From: Marchantia polymorpha subsp. ruderalis
Taxonomy: Eukaryota > Streptophyta > Marchantiopsida > Marchantiales > Marchantiaceae
DNA: 64,000 nucleotides
Direction of reading: 5' to 3'
Assembly: GCA_037833965.1 (NCBI GenBank)
Contig: AP031356.1
Span: 208,501-272,500 of the forward strand
Position numbers and translations under genes: made by a program. This document shows positions 9,347 to 23,500 of this stretch, in pieces. Position 1 is the first letter of the stretch. Each line of letters opens with the position of its first letter. Under the pieces are notes generated by a model. It was not told the DNA's origin, ran no database searches, and saw only the letters and a list, made by a program, of their open reading frames with translations.

Positions 9347-12300
9347 GAAGTACTTTGTGGGTTCGAGCTCGTCCTTACACTAGTCAGAGACGATACAAAT
9401 CAGCTGGATCTGGACATTCCGTTCGATCCCGATGTTGTCAACTGGGACCACATTTTAAACTGCAGCAGGACGAGGGAGGCGGTCCTGTATGCTACCCTGC
9501 GTCTACTGCTTGTGCATACGTGGACACTAGAGATGTGAACGTTACGCATGTTTTATATCAGTTCTCCGACGATGCTGCGAAGCAGGTGCCTCACTTCACT
9601 CCGATGCTCTTAATGATCGTTTGAGTACCAACACTGTAACCTTCTATGCTGCTCTTCTGTTAAAACCCTTTTTGTAACAACAGCAGATTCCAGAAGCAAA
9701 CAGTAGTTCTGTTGGTGCAGTGCCGGCCCAGTATCCCACCGATCTAGTTCAGCACCTTTGGTATCTTTGAGCGCCTTGGAATTGCCAGGCATATTCAACT
9801 AGAAACAAAGATATTCCTTGACTATGTCTACAAGTACCAGAATATCCTTCTTGTCTGTATTTTGTCCACCAAAATCGTGTTTCTGGTATTGTCCGGCCAT
9901 ATACGTTATAGCACTTACTTTGCAAATCCTGCTCCAACCTCTGAGGGCTGATTTATATCTATGCGAAAGATTTAGCACATGAAGTTGCATAATCCTCGAC
10001 ATGCCTATTCCAGTTTCATGAACCGGGATCATATAACTTTATTGGAATCAAGAGGGAAGTGAACATCGACATTCTATGTCTCAAGAAATCCTCATGTCCA
10101 TCTAAACATACTTCAAAAGCAATGGCAGTGGAATTTCGTAGGCGATCACATAAAAAATTGCGGACCTCAATAACTCAGTGGGCTTTCAAACGCTTCGTCT
10201 GCATTGCTTTGTTGTAAGCTCGGCTAAGGTCCCATCATCAGGGATCGCCAAAATTTCCGTAATTTAAACTCGGAATGCTCCAGCACCTTCGAATAAGCAA
10301 TTTTTGTCGAGAACGCAATGGCCAAATCAAAGTAGTTCGCATGATTAATGGGTCCCACAGAGATCGCTCAAAATGCAGACATGTATCCACTCCAACAAGC
10401 ATGTGTGACTCTATGCCGATGGACACAGATGGAGATTGACACACCTTTGCTGGTTAGATGATCCCTTTTGCTACAGTTGCTTTCAAGTCTTTACAGAGCA
10501 GCGCAAACTTGCTGCATGGAAGAATGGCTCTTTACTGAGAACATAACCATATTGCACATAACTCCCATTTTACAGATGGAATGAAGAACGAGGGCTGAGC
10601 ATCATGAGAACTGTACAGAAGGAGATGATCTACAGCTTTTTAATGGCCGTTTGTTGCTCCCGGCACCCGAACACGGTATGGCGAGAAAAGTTTGAGGTCA
10701 GCCAGTCATGATGAATATTATGCTTGACGACATCTCCTACTCTTCCAACGTGTCTTACCTCGAAAAAATGCAGTTTCTAGCATCTTTTAAGTTGCAAGTT
10801 AACGAGTCTTGGTGCTAGACAATGTAGTCAAAGACGAGGTAGAACTATTGTATTCATCCCCTGATTATTGCTTGCCCTCTACTTCGTCTTACATTTAGCA
10901 AGCATACCTATAAATGAATGCCATGTGACCTGCATTCTTCCAAATCGGTCTTAATATCTGATTGTGAGATTAAATCCAACTGTAGGAATCTGAAAGTGAT
11001 GGACGGAATGGGTGGGGAGGCAAAGGCAAAGGCGTTCATTCATGAGGTTTCATCGAAAGAACTAGTCTAAGATTCTCCGAATTTGGACAAAATTCGACTG
11101 TTTCTCTCCACGAAGCTTCTGCAATCTCATCATCAAATCTACTATGTAATTGGAACTGTATTTTACAATCTTTAATATGTTTTTTTTTAATATACATCAT
11201 ACATTTTTTTATATACATTGATATGATTTCGACTTAAAGTATATCTGATGGAAGGAACTGAAAATTCAAAGAATCTCTTACTACATACAGACTGAATCCA
11301 TCTAAGTAAAGGTGATCTATTTAGTTCCATTTTAGTGCTTGAATAAAGTCACCATCTTTACCACGTATGATATTAACATGATCATATACTCTGTAGCATA
11401 ATATTGCGTCTTGATTTATTTAATTCAGTAAAAAATTAAATTACTGGAATGATCATAATAATAATAATAATAAATTGATCGATATATTGTAATAAATAAT
11501 ATATAACGAAAATATGCCGAATATCGTACAAGTGATATTACAATACAGTGTCTACTTAAACCCGTCTGATGCTACAATTTCAAAACCTAAATCTTAAAGG
11601 CACTTAGAATTGAATCTTGGAGTGCATTCTACTTTAATCATTTACAAGTTTCTCTTTGAGAAAGTAAAGCGAGGATGTTAGAAAAATACAATGCAATTGA
11701 ACGTGTCTTTACATACTAATAATGTGCATTAGCTAAAATTAATTGTAAGCACAACTTTTGCTTCAATTTCTGATTGCGTTTGCTTCTATGTTTTTTCCTT
11801 AATATACGTCTTATACTATGATCTGATCTTCAGGTTAAGTTAGGCAAGGTGTAGGAGTTCGTTAGAAAGTACTCAACCTTGATAGGCTATAGTTGCAACT
11901 GATTGTACATTATCACTTAGCAAATTCCAGTATTTGTTGCTCACCAGGTAAAACCTACTCATCTAAGTATATTTTACGATTATGGATATGCATCACCAGA
12001 ATATCTACATATAAGGAATTTACAAAGAGATTATATATATGTTCTTCTCATCTTCGAATTAAATTACACATACGGAAATTTTAATAGAAAGTAACCGAGA
12101 GTTTATCAGAGTATGCAACACGAGGTAACATTTTCCATATTATATTCTGTAGAAGATTTCATACATAGAGTAAACATTGCAGAGAGCCTTTGCATATGCA
12201 TATCTTTAAAAGATAAATTACTTTAGGTGATTTACGCAGAATGTTTGAACTTGGTTGTTGGGATTTATCAAGTACAGTAGTAGATATTGTCCATTTGTGA

Positions 12301-13054
12301 TACTACTAGAGCTATCCGCTTCCTACTGCTTTTGTTTCACTTTTGGTGGGTCTTTCCATATTTTCGCTAATATACTCCGATTTACCTAATTCAGGTTAAT
12401 CATGCTTTCATTGCTATACTTTTCTGTACAAAATCTCGTTACATTAAACTCTACTTTGTATAAACATGGTTATAACGAACCTCAAAACTTTTTGTTGCAC
12501 AATTCACAATCCGTTGTCACAATGATTTTCACAGGTGTCATCCACGGGACGCTGGAGAAAAAGTGTCTGTACGCTCAGCATTTCGGATAGTCACCCATGA
12601 GAACATGTTGTGCTCGGTGATAAAGTGGGAACGGTACAGAGATGACGACAAAGTTGGGACCTCGTAAAAGGGACGATCAACGGCGCGCACCTACAAATCT
12701 AACATCGGAACCTGCCGCTGCAGTGCGGCACGTACGAGTTCCACTCATATATCGGGCCCGCACTGACAGGAATAATTGGGTAAATTCTGACATAGAGGAA
12801 AGTGAGCTCATCCTCGTGCGACGTGACTGATTGAATCAGCTCAGGTGTGTTAGCATTGTGCGAGTAAGAGATATTTAGCGTCTGATCGGGTAGGAATCAA
12901 TACTGTCTGCCAGTCCATGAGTGTTTCTCCCTTCTGCAGCGAGCATGCAAGTGAAGTTCTGAGGAAGTTAGTCCAGCTGTTTTCATAACAGCAGGTCGGA
13001 AACAGTTCTAGAAGGTAGATGCAGAGATAGTGGTCTATTTGGTACGAGGACAAC
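9347..13054. other. Intergenic; no secure gene
   Basis: Just after the LTR end an open plus-strand stretch reads to about 9538 with a protein-like segment (DIPFDPDVVNWDHILNCSRT). Between 9749 and 10032 the minus strand has overlapping open stretches in different frames (for example GIGMSRIMQLHVLNLSHRYK). Both may be decayed host exons, but I recognise neither. A short ATA repeat lies at 11455-11473. Nothing else was identified. Confidence 0.4.
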
Positions 13055-13387
13055 ATGGATTCTCGAATGCTTGTGGTGATGCTCGTGCTGGGACTCTGCC
13101 TCACTTGGACCAAGCCGGTTTCAGCGGAGCTGTACAAGGTCGATCAGTGCGAGAGGAAGAACTTTCATTTTTCCAAGATAAGGAAACCCTGCGATGACTA
13201 CATCAGCTCCAGCTTCGCGAACAGCAGCGCCAAGGCCAAGTGTTGTGAAGTACTGAAAATGCTGCACAATGCTATGTTAGGACACGTTCAGTGCTACTGC
13301 CAGTTGGCTCCTTCCGGAACTGAAGTCTTTGCAGATGTAGCCGCGAAATGCAAGTTGCAACGCAACCTTCAAACTTGCCACGGCTGA
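13055..13387 (+). CDS. Non-specific lipid-transfer-like protein, secreted (110 aa)
   Basis: This is a small single-exon gene. Residues 1-24 form a signal peptide: a hydrophobic core (MLVVMLVLGLCL), then VSA as a probable cleavage site. The mature part has the eight-cysteine pattern of plant lipid-transfer and related proteins: C32-x13-C46-x16-CC63/64-x15-C80-x1-C82-x16-C99-x8-C108. In that family the cysteines form four disulfides around a hydrophobic cavity that binds fatty acids or lipids in the cell wall or apoplast. The Cys-x-Cys pair has Tyr at the middle position. No GPI-anchor tail is visible, since the protein stops two residues after the last Cys. It could equally be an amylase-inhibitor/seed-storage-like member of the same superfamily. 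The nearest elements are several kilobases away. Confidence 0.8.
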   Translation: MDSRMLVVMLVLGLCLTWTKPVSAELYKVDQCERKNFHFSKIRKPCDDYISSSFANSSAKAKCCEVLKMLHNAMLGHVQCYCQLAPSGTEVFADVAAKCKLQRNLQTCHG

Positions 13388-16300
13388 TTAGATGGTATCT
13401 ATCAATAGCCTAACGAATGAGAATGATTTACGAGTGAACTCGAGTGGTGCCTGAGTCCGTGAACGCGATACTCTGAAGAATTGAGAATCTGTATTTGTAC
13501 TCGATGACAGCGTCGGGTGTTGTTTGTATGTTATATCTTGATTTGCCTGCTTTTAGAAACCGACAGCGGCTCCTTGGTTTGTCTCTATTCTGTGACATCG
13601 TTATCTCGGGACGCAACGGCTACATGTGTTCGTCGTAGTGTTTCCTTACAGAACGACACATATAGTTACTTTTTGGAGAAGCCATAACACCTTGATGCAT
13701 ATCTTAGATCCTGTCAAAATTGTGGCTGCTATTCTTTGTGCTCAGCCTCGATCATCCAATCCTTGGCCGCTCAGAGGCATTGACTTCTACGTCTATGTTA
13801 TATGTATATGAGATAAAGATCCAGAAATTTGTGACATTTAATCCGACGAGTTATTGTCTCTTTTGTGTGTATGATGTTGCTGATTATTTTCGTTCAGATG
13901 GCATGATTTTTCAAATGCAAATATATCCCTGACTCCATAAATATATTCACATACTTCTTTCTTTGTTTCAATGCTCAAATCGGAGTTATTGCTGCTTTTT
14001 AGATGAAATCGAACAGCATTGTGTAGAGGTGGATTTGAATTTTCATTCCAGCTTTCATATTCCATGTTGGCAGTACTAGGGTTTCTACTGAAGTGACATG
14101 TGCTCGCCTGCAAGTTCGAACTCGTTCGCCAGTTGGAATGTTCGAGTCTCCTTTCTTTAACTACTTGAAAAGTCGTTACTAGTTACTCTTATCAATACTG
14201 AGTTCGAATTTTTCTCTTTACTTCAGACTGTATAATCGCTTATTTTGGTTATGATTGATAATATCCGAAAGTCGAAACATCTGTTTTCTCAACCAATATT
14301 ATTTTTTCTCTTTCTGTACAATATTATTTTTGCGCGATGAAGAGACGGTTCTGCCACATCGATTGTCTACAATCACTTTCATAGTATCGTGGAAACGTGT
14401 TGAATACGTCCGAGTCGCTCGAAAGAGAAGAATGAAGAAGAAACCCGTAAGTGAGTTTTATTATCGAACAAAAGGCACATTGCTCATAGACAAGTTTCCT
14501 CTACTGCCACTGCCGGAACTGAACAAACAGTTGTCTATTCCGACTTTTGGACATCTGCGCCATTCATGTGGGATATGTCTTGTGCATCCCCACTCAATAC
14601 TCTGCTCATATTGGATATGGATAGGCCTGACAGACCTTTCGCTTCTGAGGTGGATGAAAATCTTAAACAGCCTCTTCCAATATCTTCGACACGTGCTGGA
14701 TACATACAACTTGACAGTGAATAAGAACGTGCCGGTGTATTCGGGATCTCTATCAACATATCATCAAAGAATTATCACCCAATGAGCTTGCAATCTATTA
14801 AAAGCATTGGTTAGTAATCGACTTAGAAAACTAGATAATTATCTCTTTAGGACAATGGCTACGACTTGAATAAAATACCTAATTACCAAGCATAATTATT
14901 GTCGCCTACTTTCAAGTATATAACACACCTTTTCACAAAAGATTGGAGTCTACAATTCTCAAATCTCAAGCTAAACGGAAGTGAGGTTAATTAAAAATCA
15001 CCGATACGGATAGCATTTTGACTGATGACGTTGACTGGATAGAGCAGGGGTGTCAAGCTTTTTCAGCGCTGGCACGAATTTACGAGGGTAGAGTTCTATA
15101 GAGCCAGACGGTGAGCATTCCTCTGGAGACAGAGGACGCTTGTTGGGAAAGGTTGTTTGAGATATCCGAAAGGTTGTCGTCTTTTCTGTTCCGAAGAAGT
15201 TAAGGTCTCCGGCAAGAACATAGAGGTGTCTGCTGCAAACTTCCTAATTGTTGCTATTTCAAGTTGTCTGAACATTCTGCCCGTCATTTCAGGCCAAACC
15301 TAGTCCATTGATAAGCTGGATAAAGTGACGAACTTCAAATGAAATATTTGAAAAGGAAGGGCTGGTTAAATCTCGCTCCAAGATTTGTTTGACCGAAAAC
15401 ATTGGATTCGACGCTCCATTCATAATTTCGTGTCATCTCGACTGATGACACGACTCTGTCCCTATAGTCAATTTTGACTGTTACTACTGACCTGGTCCTG
15501 GTCTGGAAATGACATGCGACTCTTAGCTTTTAATTGCTCAAATCTGTACTTGCAACTAGAGATGTAAGCTCGCGGCATCCTAGGCATATGTGTAGCATGT
15601 AATTTCAATTCTCACACAAGCCTGTCCGCATATGGGATGCATGATATTGACAAAATGTGCGTGGCTGGATGCTGGAAAAGAAATCTCAGAGTCTCTACTT
15701 CTGAGCTGTTAAAAGAACCAAAAGAGCGATGTGGCATCAGGTGTGTCCATCGATAACATACTGCCCATAGGTTGCCGCATTCCAATTATCATGTGCCATT
15801 GTACCGATAACAAATCCGGACTGCTCGGTTCAGTGCTGACTTTCAATTTTGATCAGCCGATCCGAAGTCGCCATCGGATCCTGGCTTGATAAAAATAGTG
15901 GCACCGGCATGAAGGAACTTTCTAAACAGTCAGATTAGCAGCTTCTGATTCCAGCAAACGGTGTTCGTTAGCTAATGGAGAAAGAAATGTAGCTATGCGC
16001 TCAACACGCTGCCAGTTTGCTGAAATTATGAATATCAGGCGAGCGCTCTGGTCGAACAGAAACTATGGGTCTGTTGTTATCGGTGGCACCCACGGCTTTA
16101 CAGAACGACATACACCGACTTTCGCTTGTTCTAGTCATGTAATTGTAGCCATTTTCCCCCACGCGATTGACACAGGTATAATCTGAACAAGTGGTAGGTC
16201 TATAAAAATGTTCAATTCGACTGTGATGAGATTGCTGCAATGCATTAAATGCAGTAGTGGATTCGCATCTACCGTGTTGGAGTAGAATTTGCCTGGTTTG

Positions 16301-17592
16301 AAGCTGTTTGTGTGAAGAAATTTATATTTAGGATTCATGATATTCAGATGATGCCCAGACCAGACTTGCAGCCCAGTCCAGACCAGGACTTGCGACTGTC
16401 TCTACAGGACTCATTGTAATATCTAGGATATGCTTTTGAACTCTCAACGTTACCTATCAACAGCTCAATAATTGATTTAACAAGGGATGCATTTTTATGC
16501 ACATGAATTGAGTACGTCGGAGAAGCATTCACCTACTTTGAGACATACCAATTGATGCTAATTTCTGTTGCCATTCCTTCTGTGGTCGATTGTGGCACGT
16601 GGACTTCTCGCTTGCCGTGGAAAGTGATGATGAAAACTGCTGTAAAATTTTATGTACAATGCGCCGCAAGTTACACAGCGTAATGTTTTTGACGGTGAGC
16701 AAATGTAGAAGAATTGGGCATGAAGCGTCGAGTGTAAGAGATCGATGTCGCGAATCCAATTCTGATAGAGTCTCTTCTGTTAAGTCAAGATAGATTCTGT
16801 AAGAATAAATCTGTAGAATGCCATATTGTCTGATTCAGCCGAACTTTTCAATTTGGTATATCTCGTTCGCCATAGATGGACACCTTCCTGTGGTCAGAGA
16901 TACGAGAGGATACAAGATCGTCAACTTGCCTTGGAAGGTGCCACGATATCATGGCACATCTAGCTACGTGGAGTCAAAAAATTTCTCCTACGTCCATTGT
17001 TTCTGCTCATCAAGAATCAGTTCCGAGCCATGTCATGAAAATCCCCGGATTTCTCTCACTAATCTGATCTCATACCAATTCTCTGCAGCAACTGTTACAT
17101 ACATCCAAAAGTGAATGCCTAGGAGACCATCAAACTGAGGGAATATGCAGCACAATTATCAAAAAGGATTCGAATCGAACATGTTGATCAACACCTTTAC
17201 GAGCATCACTGAACAACTCGAACGTTATTTCCGAACATCTTGAACGTCATCCAAAGAAAGAGATCGCACAAATTGCACGCGTTTTGTTCATGCAAGTTTT
17301 GCTAGAAAGCTATACGAGCATCACCTAATCGTTTTACACACTTCCTGCATGTCCAAGAAATCAGTCGTCCGTGGCTTTTTTGAGGTTTCCAGAGGGCATC
17401 AAATTAAATGCCTCTTTGCCCATGAGATGTATTTCGTCCAGCTTCCGCCGCTTATAATTGAATCTCCGCCACCATGCGCAGCCGAAAAACAAACAGCTTA
17501 CTCCCATTAATCACCACGCAGATAGTGGTTGTGAGTAATATCTCCCACTTCATGCATCTTGAGCAGTCCGTCAGAGACTAGCTGCACAGACC
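13388..17592. other. Intergenic; no recognised gene
   Basis: The longest open stretch is at 14255-14785 on the plus strand (176 codons). It has no domain I recognise, its first third is low-complexity, and the overlapping minus-strand frames look equally plausible. Shorter open stretches at 16590-17114 are also unassigned. I see no element ends or RNA genes here. Confidence 0.35.
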
Positions 17593-18057
17593 TGCACCCA
17601 GCGGAAGCAGTGGGGATTGGTGAGATTTAGAGCTAGCAGAGGCTTGGGGAGTTGCCCCGATTGGTCGTTGTTCTAAACGTCGAGGTGGACCAGGTTCGGA
17701 ATCTGGTCGAAGGAGTCAGGAAGCTGTACTTGCAGGCGATCGCCCGCTGGGTCGACGTACCTCAGAGGAAGCTCTTGTAAAATACAGGGGATACGGAGCC
17801 TGTTACATTGCTCCTTCTCAAATCGAGTGTCTCTAAATCGTGCAAGATCGAATGGCCTTGCGAGCTCTCTGACAGGCTGGTGGCCGAAATTTGTTCGTCT
17901 GGGGCGCGTCCCAGGTTTAGTAAAAACCTCCAGTAAGTTCCAAAATGCAGTGTTCACCGCACTGGTCTCTAAACTCATGTTGGTTCTTTGCCACGGAAGC
18001 TTTCTCAAGCTCGTCATGTGGTTAAGCCACTCGGGGTTTTTTCCCTGAAGTAGATTT
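17593..18057 (-). pseudogene. Leucine-rich-repeat gene fragment, decayed
   Basis: Read on the minus strand, the segment gives a stretch beginning LLQGKNPEWLNHMTSLRKL. It ends with the LRR-like motifs LPDSFDQIPNLVHLDV and, after one in-frame TAG, NNDQSGQLPKPLLALNLTN in the same frame. The repeated LP...L..L.L pattern is typical of the LRR part of NBS-LRR immune receptors or LRR receptor kinases. No nucleotide-binding or kinase motif is present. The piece is about 155 codons with no start, and is best taken as a relic of a host receptor gene. The LRR assignment rests on two repeats only. Confidence 0.45.
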
Positions 18058-18736
18058 AAAAGTCAGTAAAAGGAGAGCTCTGTACGATTTTTCAACTCCA
18101 TCGAGGAGATGAAGAGCTACGTTCCGTAAGCTTTGTGCTGCAGCACGGCTCTATCAACATGGAGTTGAAAGTCACAGCTTGTGGAAAAATTCTTTCATAC
18201 GATGTATTTCTCGCTGTGCTGCATTATTTGGACTAGATAATAGCAATTTTCTCCAAACCCGTTCTTTTTTCAGTCCATCGGTTCAGAATATCACAGTTTA
18301 TTTCCTTCAAGACTATTATTGTCTTCGTTTGGTTACGTAGCCGATGTATGATTAAAGAAGTTGGAAATTACAGTCTCGAGTTTGCTGTTCAAGTTCAAAA
18401 TTGTACAAATCAGGCGGGGAGTATGTTATTTGTGTACGAAGATTATAGTATAAGTTGGATCTTTGCACTGGTTTAATGAAGCGTAAATTTTTAAAAAACA
18501 AAAACCTATTGTTAAATCAAGTGAAATACATATCAAAGCTTGCTTTATAAGTTTAGAATGGCAACTCCTATAAAAAATTGGAAACTTTTGGAAACACTTT
18601 CAAGCTTTCTATAGTTCAATTATCCATTCATGCTATTTAGAACTGAAAATGTCAGCAATTTTCTCTAACAAAGTGGTGAGTAATTTTATATATTTGACCA
18701 TATGCATTTGATTTCATATTATTCTAATTATGATAA

Positions 18737-20590
18737 CAGTATACTCTCGCTTAAGTCCCGTATAAGTTCGTACCGCCTAACTCCGCATTTTTCAGACAAA
18801 ATTTCAAGTATCAAAGTTCTTGAAGTTTATTATCAGCACGTTGTGGACGATGGCGGAACTACCTTGCGGTAGAACGCGACGAAGGGTAAAAAGAGCCCGT
18901 TAGCCTGATTAATTGGCTTTGATGACGGATAAGGGAAAGTCTTAGCTCGCCCATTTCAACCTCAATCTTGATAACACTCGTCATTGTGTGAGGTTACACA
19001 TCACGCTGATTTATATTAGGGTCATGGCCAAGTTCAAGTTCATCCTCCTCAAATTCGACAATTGAGTCCGAAACAACAACATTCATAGCAAATTTTTTTT
19101 GATATCTCTGAATTCTTATTGTCATCATACAAACACATTTCAATCACACTCCTAACATAGGTTTCATTGGATCCACTAAGAAACTTACAGTTGCTTTACA
19201 GTTTAGTAATGTCAGAGATAGTGACATCATCTTGTAATCGGTATTATCGGCCCTGCCAAATCCAAAAATAATTTTGCTTTTTTAAATCAAATTTTCAGGA
19301 GAGCAATAGCAATATCGTTCCAAGCAGCATTTGCAAAGTTTGCAGCATCAAGCAAATGTAAAGATCTTCTGTAAGCAACTCTAGTGGCGCTCCGTTTGAG
19401 TTTCAAAGCTGTTAATGCAACTTGGTCTCTAAGTATTTCTAGATTAATATAACATGTGACAATATCATTAAGCAGAAGATACTTGTATCAATATACGATG
19501 ATAGTCATATTCATCTGCTGCTTCCAAAAGTTGACATTAGACAAAAAAAAGTTAACACAAATACCATTGCGTTCAAAAGCAATAGCATGATCAGGAATAT
19601 TACCAAGGAGCAACAACACTTTGTGTCTTGTACGTCAAAAAACATAAGGCTCAAATATCTCATCAAATCATTTATTGAATGTCGAAACATCAATCCATGC
19701 GTTCTTTTGATGAAAATAGGGAATGGATCAAGTATTTTTGACAATTCATGCGTGTTGCTTTGCCTTTCCAATCATTGTGATTAGGATTTGTTTTGTTCAA
19801 CTTGCGTTCGAATAGAACATCAATGTCACCTTGTCTTTTGTCTGTTTTTTGCTCCGGACAGTGGTCACGTTTTCATGAATCATCAGCACCGTATATCGTG
19901 AAACAACTCGGAAGAACAACCCAGTTTTGTCCATGTTGTAAACACATTCATAATCATATTGGCCAAAAAGAGGAGGTAAGTCTTTTAAAACTTTCAACAA
20001 CTGGATTGTTTTTGTTTTTGTCGACCTCGACATCTTCTCTAAACAAATTTATGTTGTTTAAATCATGTTGATCTCAAAATCTTGCAAATCAACACCACGA
20101 TGTGTTGAAAGTATCATCAGCAATCTCCATTGCGGTCGCAATTTGTTTTGCTTTGAAAAGCAAAACAATTGAAACTCAGCATCTTGCATCGGTTCATTTA
20201 AGAAACTTCTTCTTAGCATTAGAAAACATATGTTGGAAAACACAAAATGTTCACTCTTGAGTGGCTTGATCGATTCTTTGTGCTTGTTCATGAATTTCAT
20301 CTTTGCTAGGCTTTCTACTTTTGAATAACTTTTTCATCAACAGCAAATTGTTTGAACTTCTCTAAATTGATGTCATTCTAATGTCATCTAAATTGATGAC
20401 ATTCATTTGAGCGTTAACGTTTGAACTTAAATTTGAAAGTTTGTTGCACGTTCATTGTATGAAATAAATTAACAAGATTCTACTTCACGCATTCAAACAT
20501 ATATATTATATGGAAAATTTCTTAATATTATTAAAATCCGCATCCTAGATTAGTCCGCATGAACCTTTGCAGATCAAAATGCAGATTGCT
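18737..20590 (-). mobile_element. pogo/Tigger-like DNA transposon remnant
   Basis: The left end reads CAGTATACTCTCGCTTAAG, the style of pogo/Tigger terminal repeats. A decayed counterpart with 'ccgcat' boxes lies near 20545-20585. The minus strand encodes a broken transposase. An N-terminal region (20300-20058) fits the CENP-B/HTH part. A DDE core follows, with YNMDKTGLFFR (about 19930) and KKQTKDKVTLMFYSNA. Then come KVLLLLGNIPDHAI (about 19600), where family members have LLLDN, so the second catalytic Asp is replaced by Gly, and a C-terminal stretch ANAAWNDIAIALL. Several frameshifts separate these blocks. The element is dead and fairly old. Confidence 0.7.
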
Positions 20591-23500
20591 TCATGTTGGA
20601 TTTGAGAGAGATGCCTGAAGAAGCTATGAATGGAATTTTCAAATAAACATAGAATAATACATTAATTTTTTCAGTTTAATATTTTATCAATATATGTCAA
20701 TTACTTGCTTATCTAAGTTGATATTGATTTTAAATGAAAATTGTAACAAAAAACTTTACAAATAGGTATTTATTTATACATTAAAATGTATTTATTAGCT
20801 GAAAGTTTGCTCTATAAAGGTGCATAGCTCATTTGACAATAAAAGCATAATATGTGTAGCAAAAGTTTGAACACCAGATAAAATCATTAATTGAAGATAT
20901 TTATTACCAGAGATGTTGAAATAAAAAAATGTGATTTTATTGTGATAGTTAAATGCATACTCAAATGTAAATGCAAATCAAGTAATGGAAAAATATGTAA
21001 GTTACGTCAACATCGTGATTTGAGATTATAAATAATTAACTTTTTGATAAAAATATTGAGCTATTCAAGATTGAATATGAACTCAATCTAGCTAATACAT
21101 TCACTAAGGTTATTACTTTGAAAAGTTTTAGAAGATCATGTATTACTTTTCACAATTTAAGTGGAAAGCACAAATATATTTTAGGAGCATTCTTTTTTAT
21201 CTTTATGTATATATGTATATATATATATATATATATTATAATTCCATTCTGGAAAATTTTAATTTATAAACTTTTGCAAGATTTTTTGTTGAATTTTTTC
21301 CAAGGTAATAATAATATAGGTTATGAAGACAACTATTTTTAGTCCATGAACTTGGAAGAAAAATGTTATGATTTAATTCTGATATTGATTCAACTCAAGT
21401 TATTTAATTTCAATTAGTTAAGCTAGTTAGATTATCACTATAAAAACAGTTAATCAAATTTTAACAGTTAATCAGTCCAAAATGATGAACCACATGTTTC
21501 TAATATATGTTATGATCGAACGATATTTACTTATTTTAGATGATAATTGTCTTTGATGTGTTCAAATTACTTAAAACAATGAGAAAATAATCATTAAAAT
21601 GAAAATTTTGTGAAGTTGTAGAATAGCAATGTAGATATCTTTGCTTTTTTGTTGAATATCAAGTGAAAATAAAAAAATTCATGAATATCATGTAAACAAT
21701 TTTCATGGTTATTAAAAATAATATATTTCATCCAAAAATTAAAATGAGGATTTATTTTAATCCTCCAATAAATCAATAAAAAAATTAAACGTGTTCAAAT
21801 GTTAACTAATATTTTTGATTTTCGATAATAATATGCAAAAATCGCTGAAGCAAACACGTACAACTAAAAACAATTTTGCAAAGATTCAAATTTAATATGT
21901 CCATACAATTTTTACACAAAATTGCTAAACTAAAATTATTCTTATGTCATTAAAAAATATGTATATCATGACATAAGGTTGTATTTTCTTATTATGAATG
22001 AACTAATTATATTCTATCAAGAAATGAGCTTATTTTCAAAAATCTTTAACTTTATTCGTATAAAAACTTGTACAAACTTGTGTGACTAATTGGCTAAAAG
22101 TTTAAAAACAATTTTTGGCATAGTATCTTATGTAAACAAGAATGAATTAGATACAAAACATGACTAAAACATGATAAAATTAATCATATAAAAAAATAAC
22201 ATTACCATTGATTATTTTTCTTGTTTATTTATATGTATATATATATATATATAAAAACTTGCAACAGATCATAATGTGTTTTTAAATAATATAATTTACT
22301 AAAAATATTAGCAAAGTAATTAATCTTGATAAGCTCAATCATATTATCAGACATGGCTTTTCCAAAAAAAATAAAATATTCATGTGTTGATCACTTGATT
22401 CACAATTAAATGTGAGTATTTTTTGAATAAATATAAAGATTCACAAAGCTTTTATTCTATTTATAAATTGTCTTTAAATTGTCTCTTCTTTGATGCAACC
22501 TTATGGAAGTGACAATTTGATAACCAAAAGTAAATAATTGATGAGCTCTTAGTACTTATTGTCATGCACTAGTGGCCTACCTCTAGAGCATGCCGGCAGG
22601 TCCTAGTGATATCCGCCAAGTTTTACTAATTCCACTGATTGTTTTGAGGTCGTCCAACTGATGCTTTTAGCACTAGTGTGATAATCTTGTAGCGTTCTTG
22701 TAAGCTAGTTTTTGGGCCTTGAATCAAATGCATCTGAGATATTTAGTACAATCCTTTAGCATCGTCATAGTTAATATCTTTAGGATCATGTTTCAGGTGC
22801 ATTGTGCAGACTCTATAGCCGCTTTGCCGCAAGGTTCCTGAATGTGATTCATAAAAGTTTTTGTTTGGAAGTACAATCCAACAATATTTGTGCTTGTACA
22901 TTCAATCCTAATCATTCTAGAAAAATTGTTGGAAGCCATTGCATGGCTATGTTTTGCTATTTCTTATTGAAGTTGTGAAAGAAGTTTCTTTCAAACATTT
23001 TTCTTGATTGCAAATTCCACTTTGATCAATCTCCGAGCTAGTTCTATTTCAATTCAAGAGAATGGTTACATTGGTTTGAGAAAAAACAGTTCCTTAGCAT
23101 GGGGTGAAGAAATCCAGGCCAATTCTTGAAATTGTGTGATGAGAGTATTTACAACATTCATCTGCATGTCTAAGCTTTAAAAAGCAGATGAAGTCTATTT
23201 ACCAAATATAAATCTTGCTAATATTTGTGAAATTCTTGGTTCAACATACTTCAACGGAGACTACTTTTCATGTTTGCTGCCATCTTTGACATGAGCTTTA
23301 TAATTCCGGAGCATCTAGCATCTCCACGTTTTAGTAGTTCCTCTGATGAGAATAGTTTTTCTACTCCATCAAAATTTCCACCTTATATGCAGTTGATAAG
23401 TGATTCACAACCATTCGGTCCTATTTCATTGGATTCAAGGCCATTTTGTTGTTAGTTGCAGCTCGTCTCTCCGGTTTCATCTCCCACCAGCGTTTTGGTT

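Noticed and set aside
14255-14785. 176-codon plus-strand frame as a host gene
   Set aside because: No domain recognised, low-complexity start, and competing open frames on the other strand.
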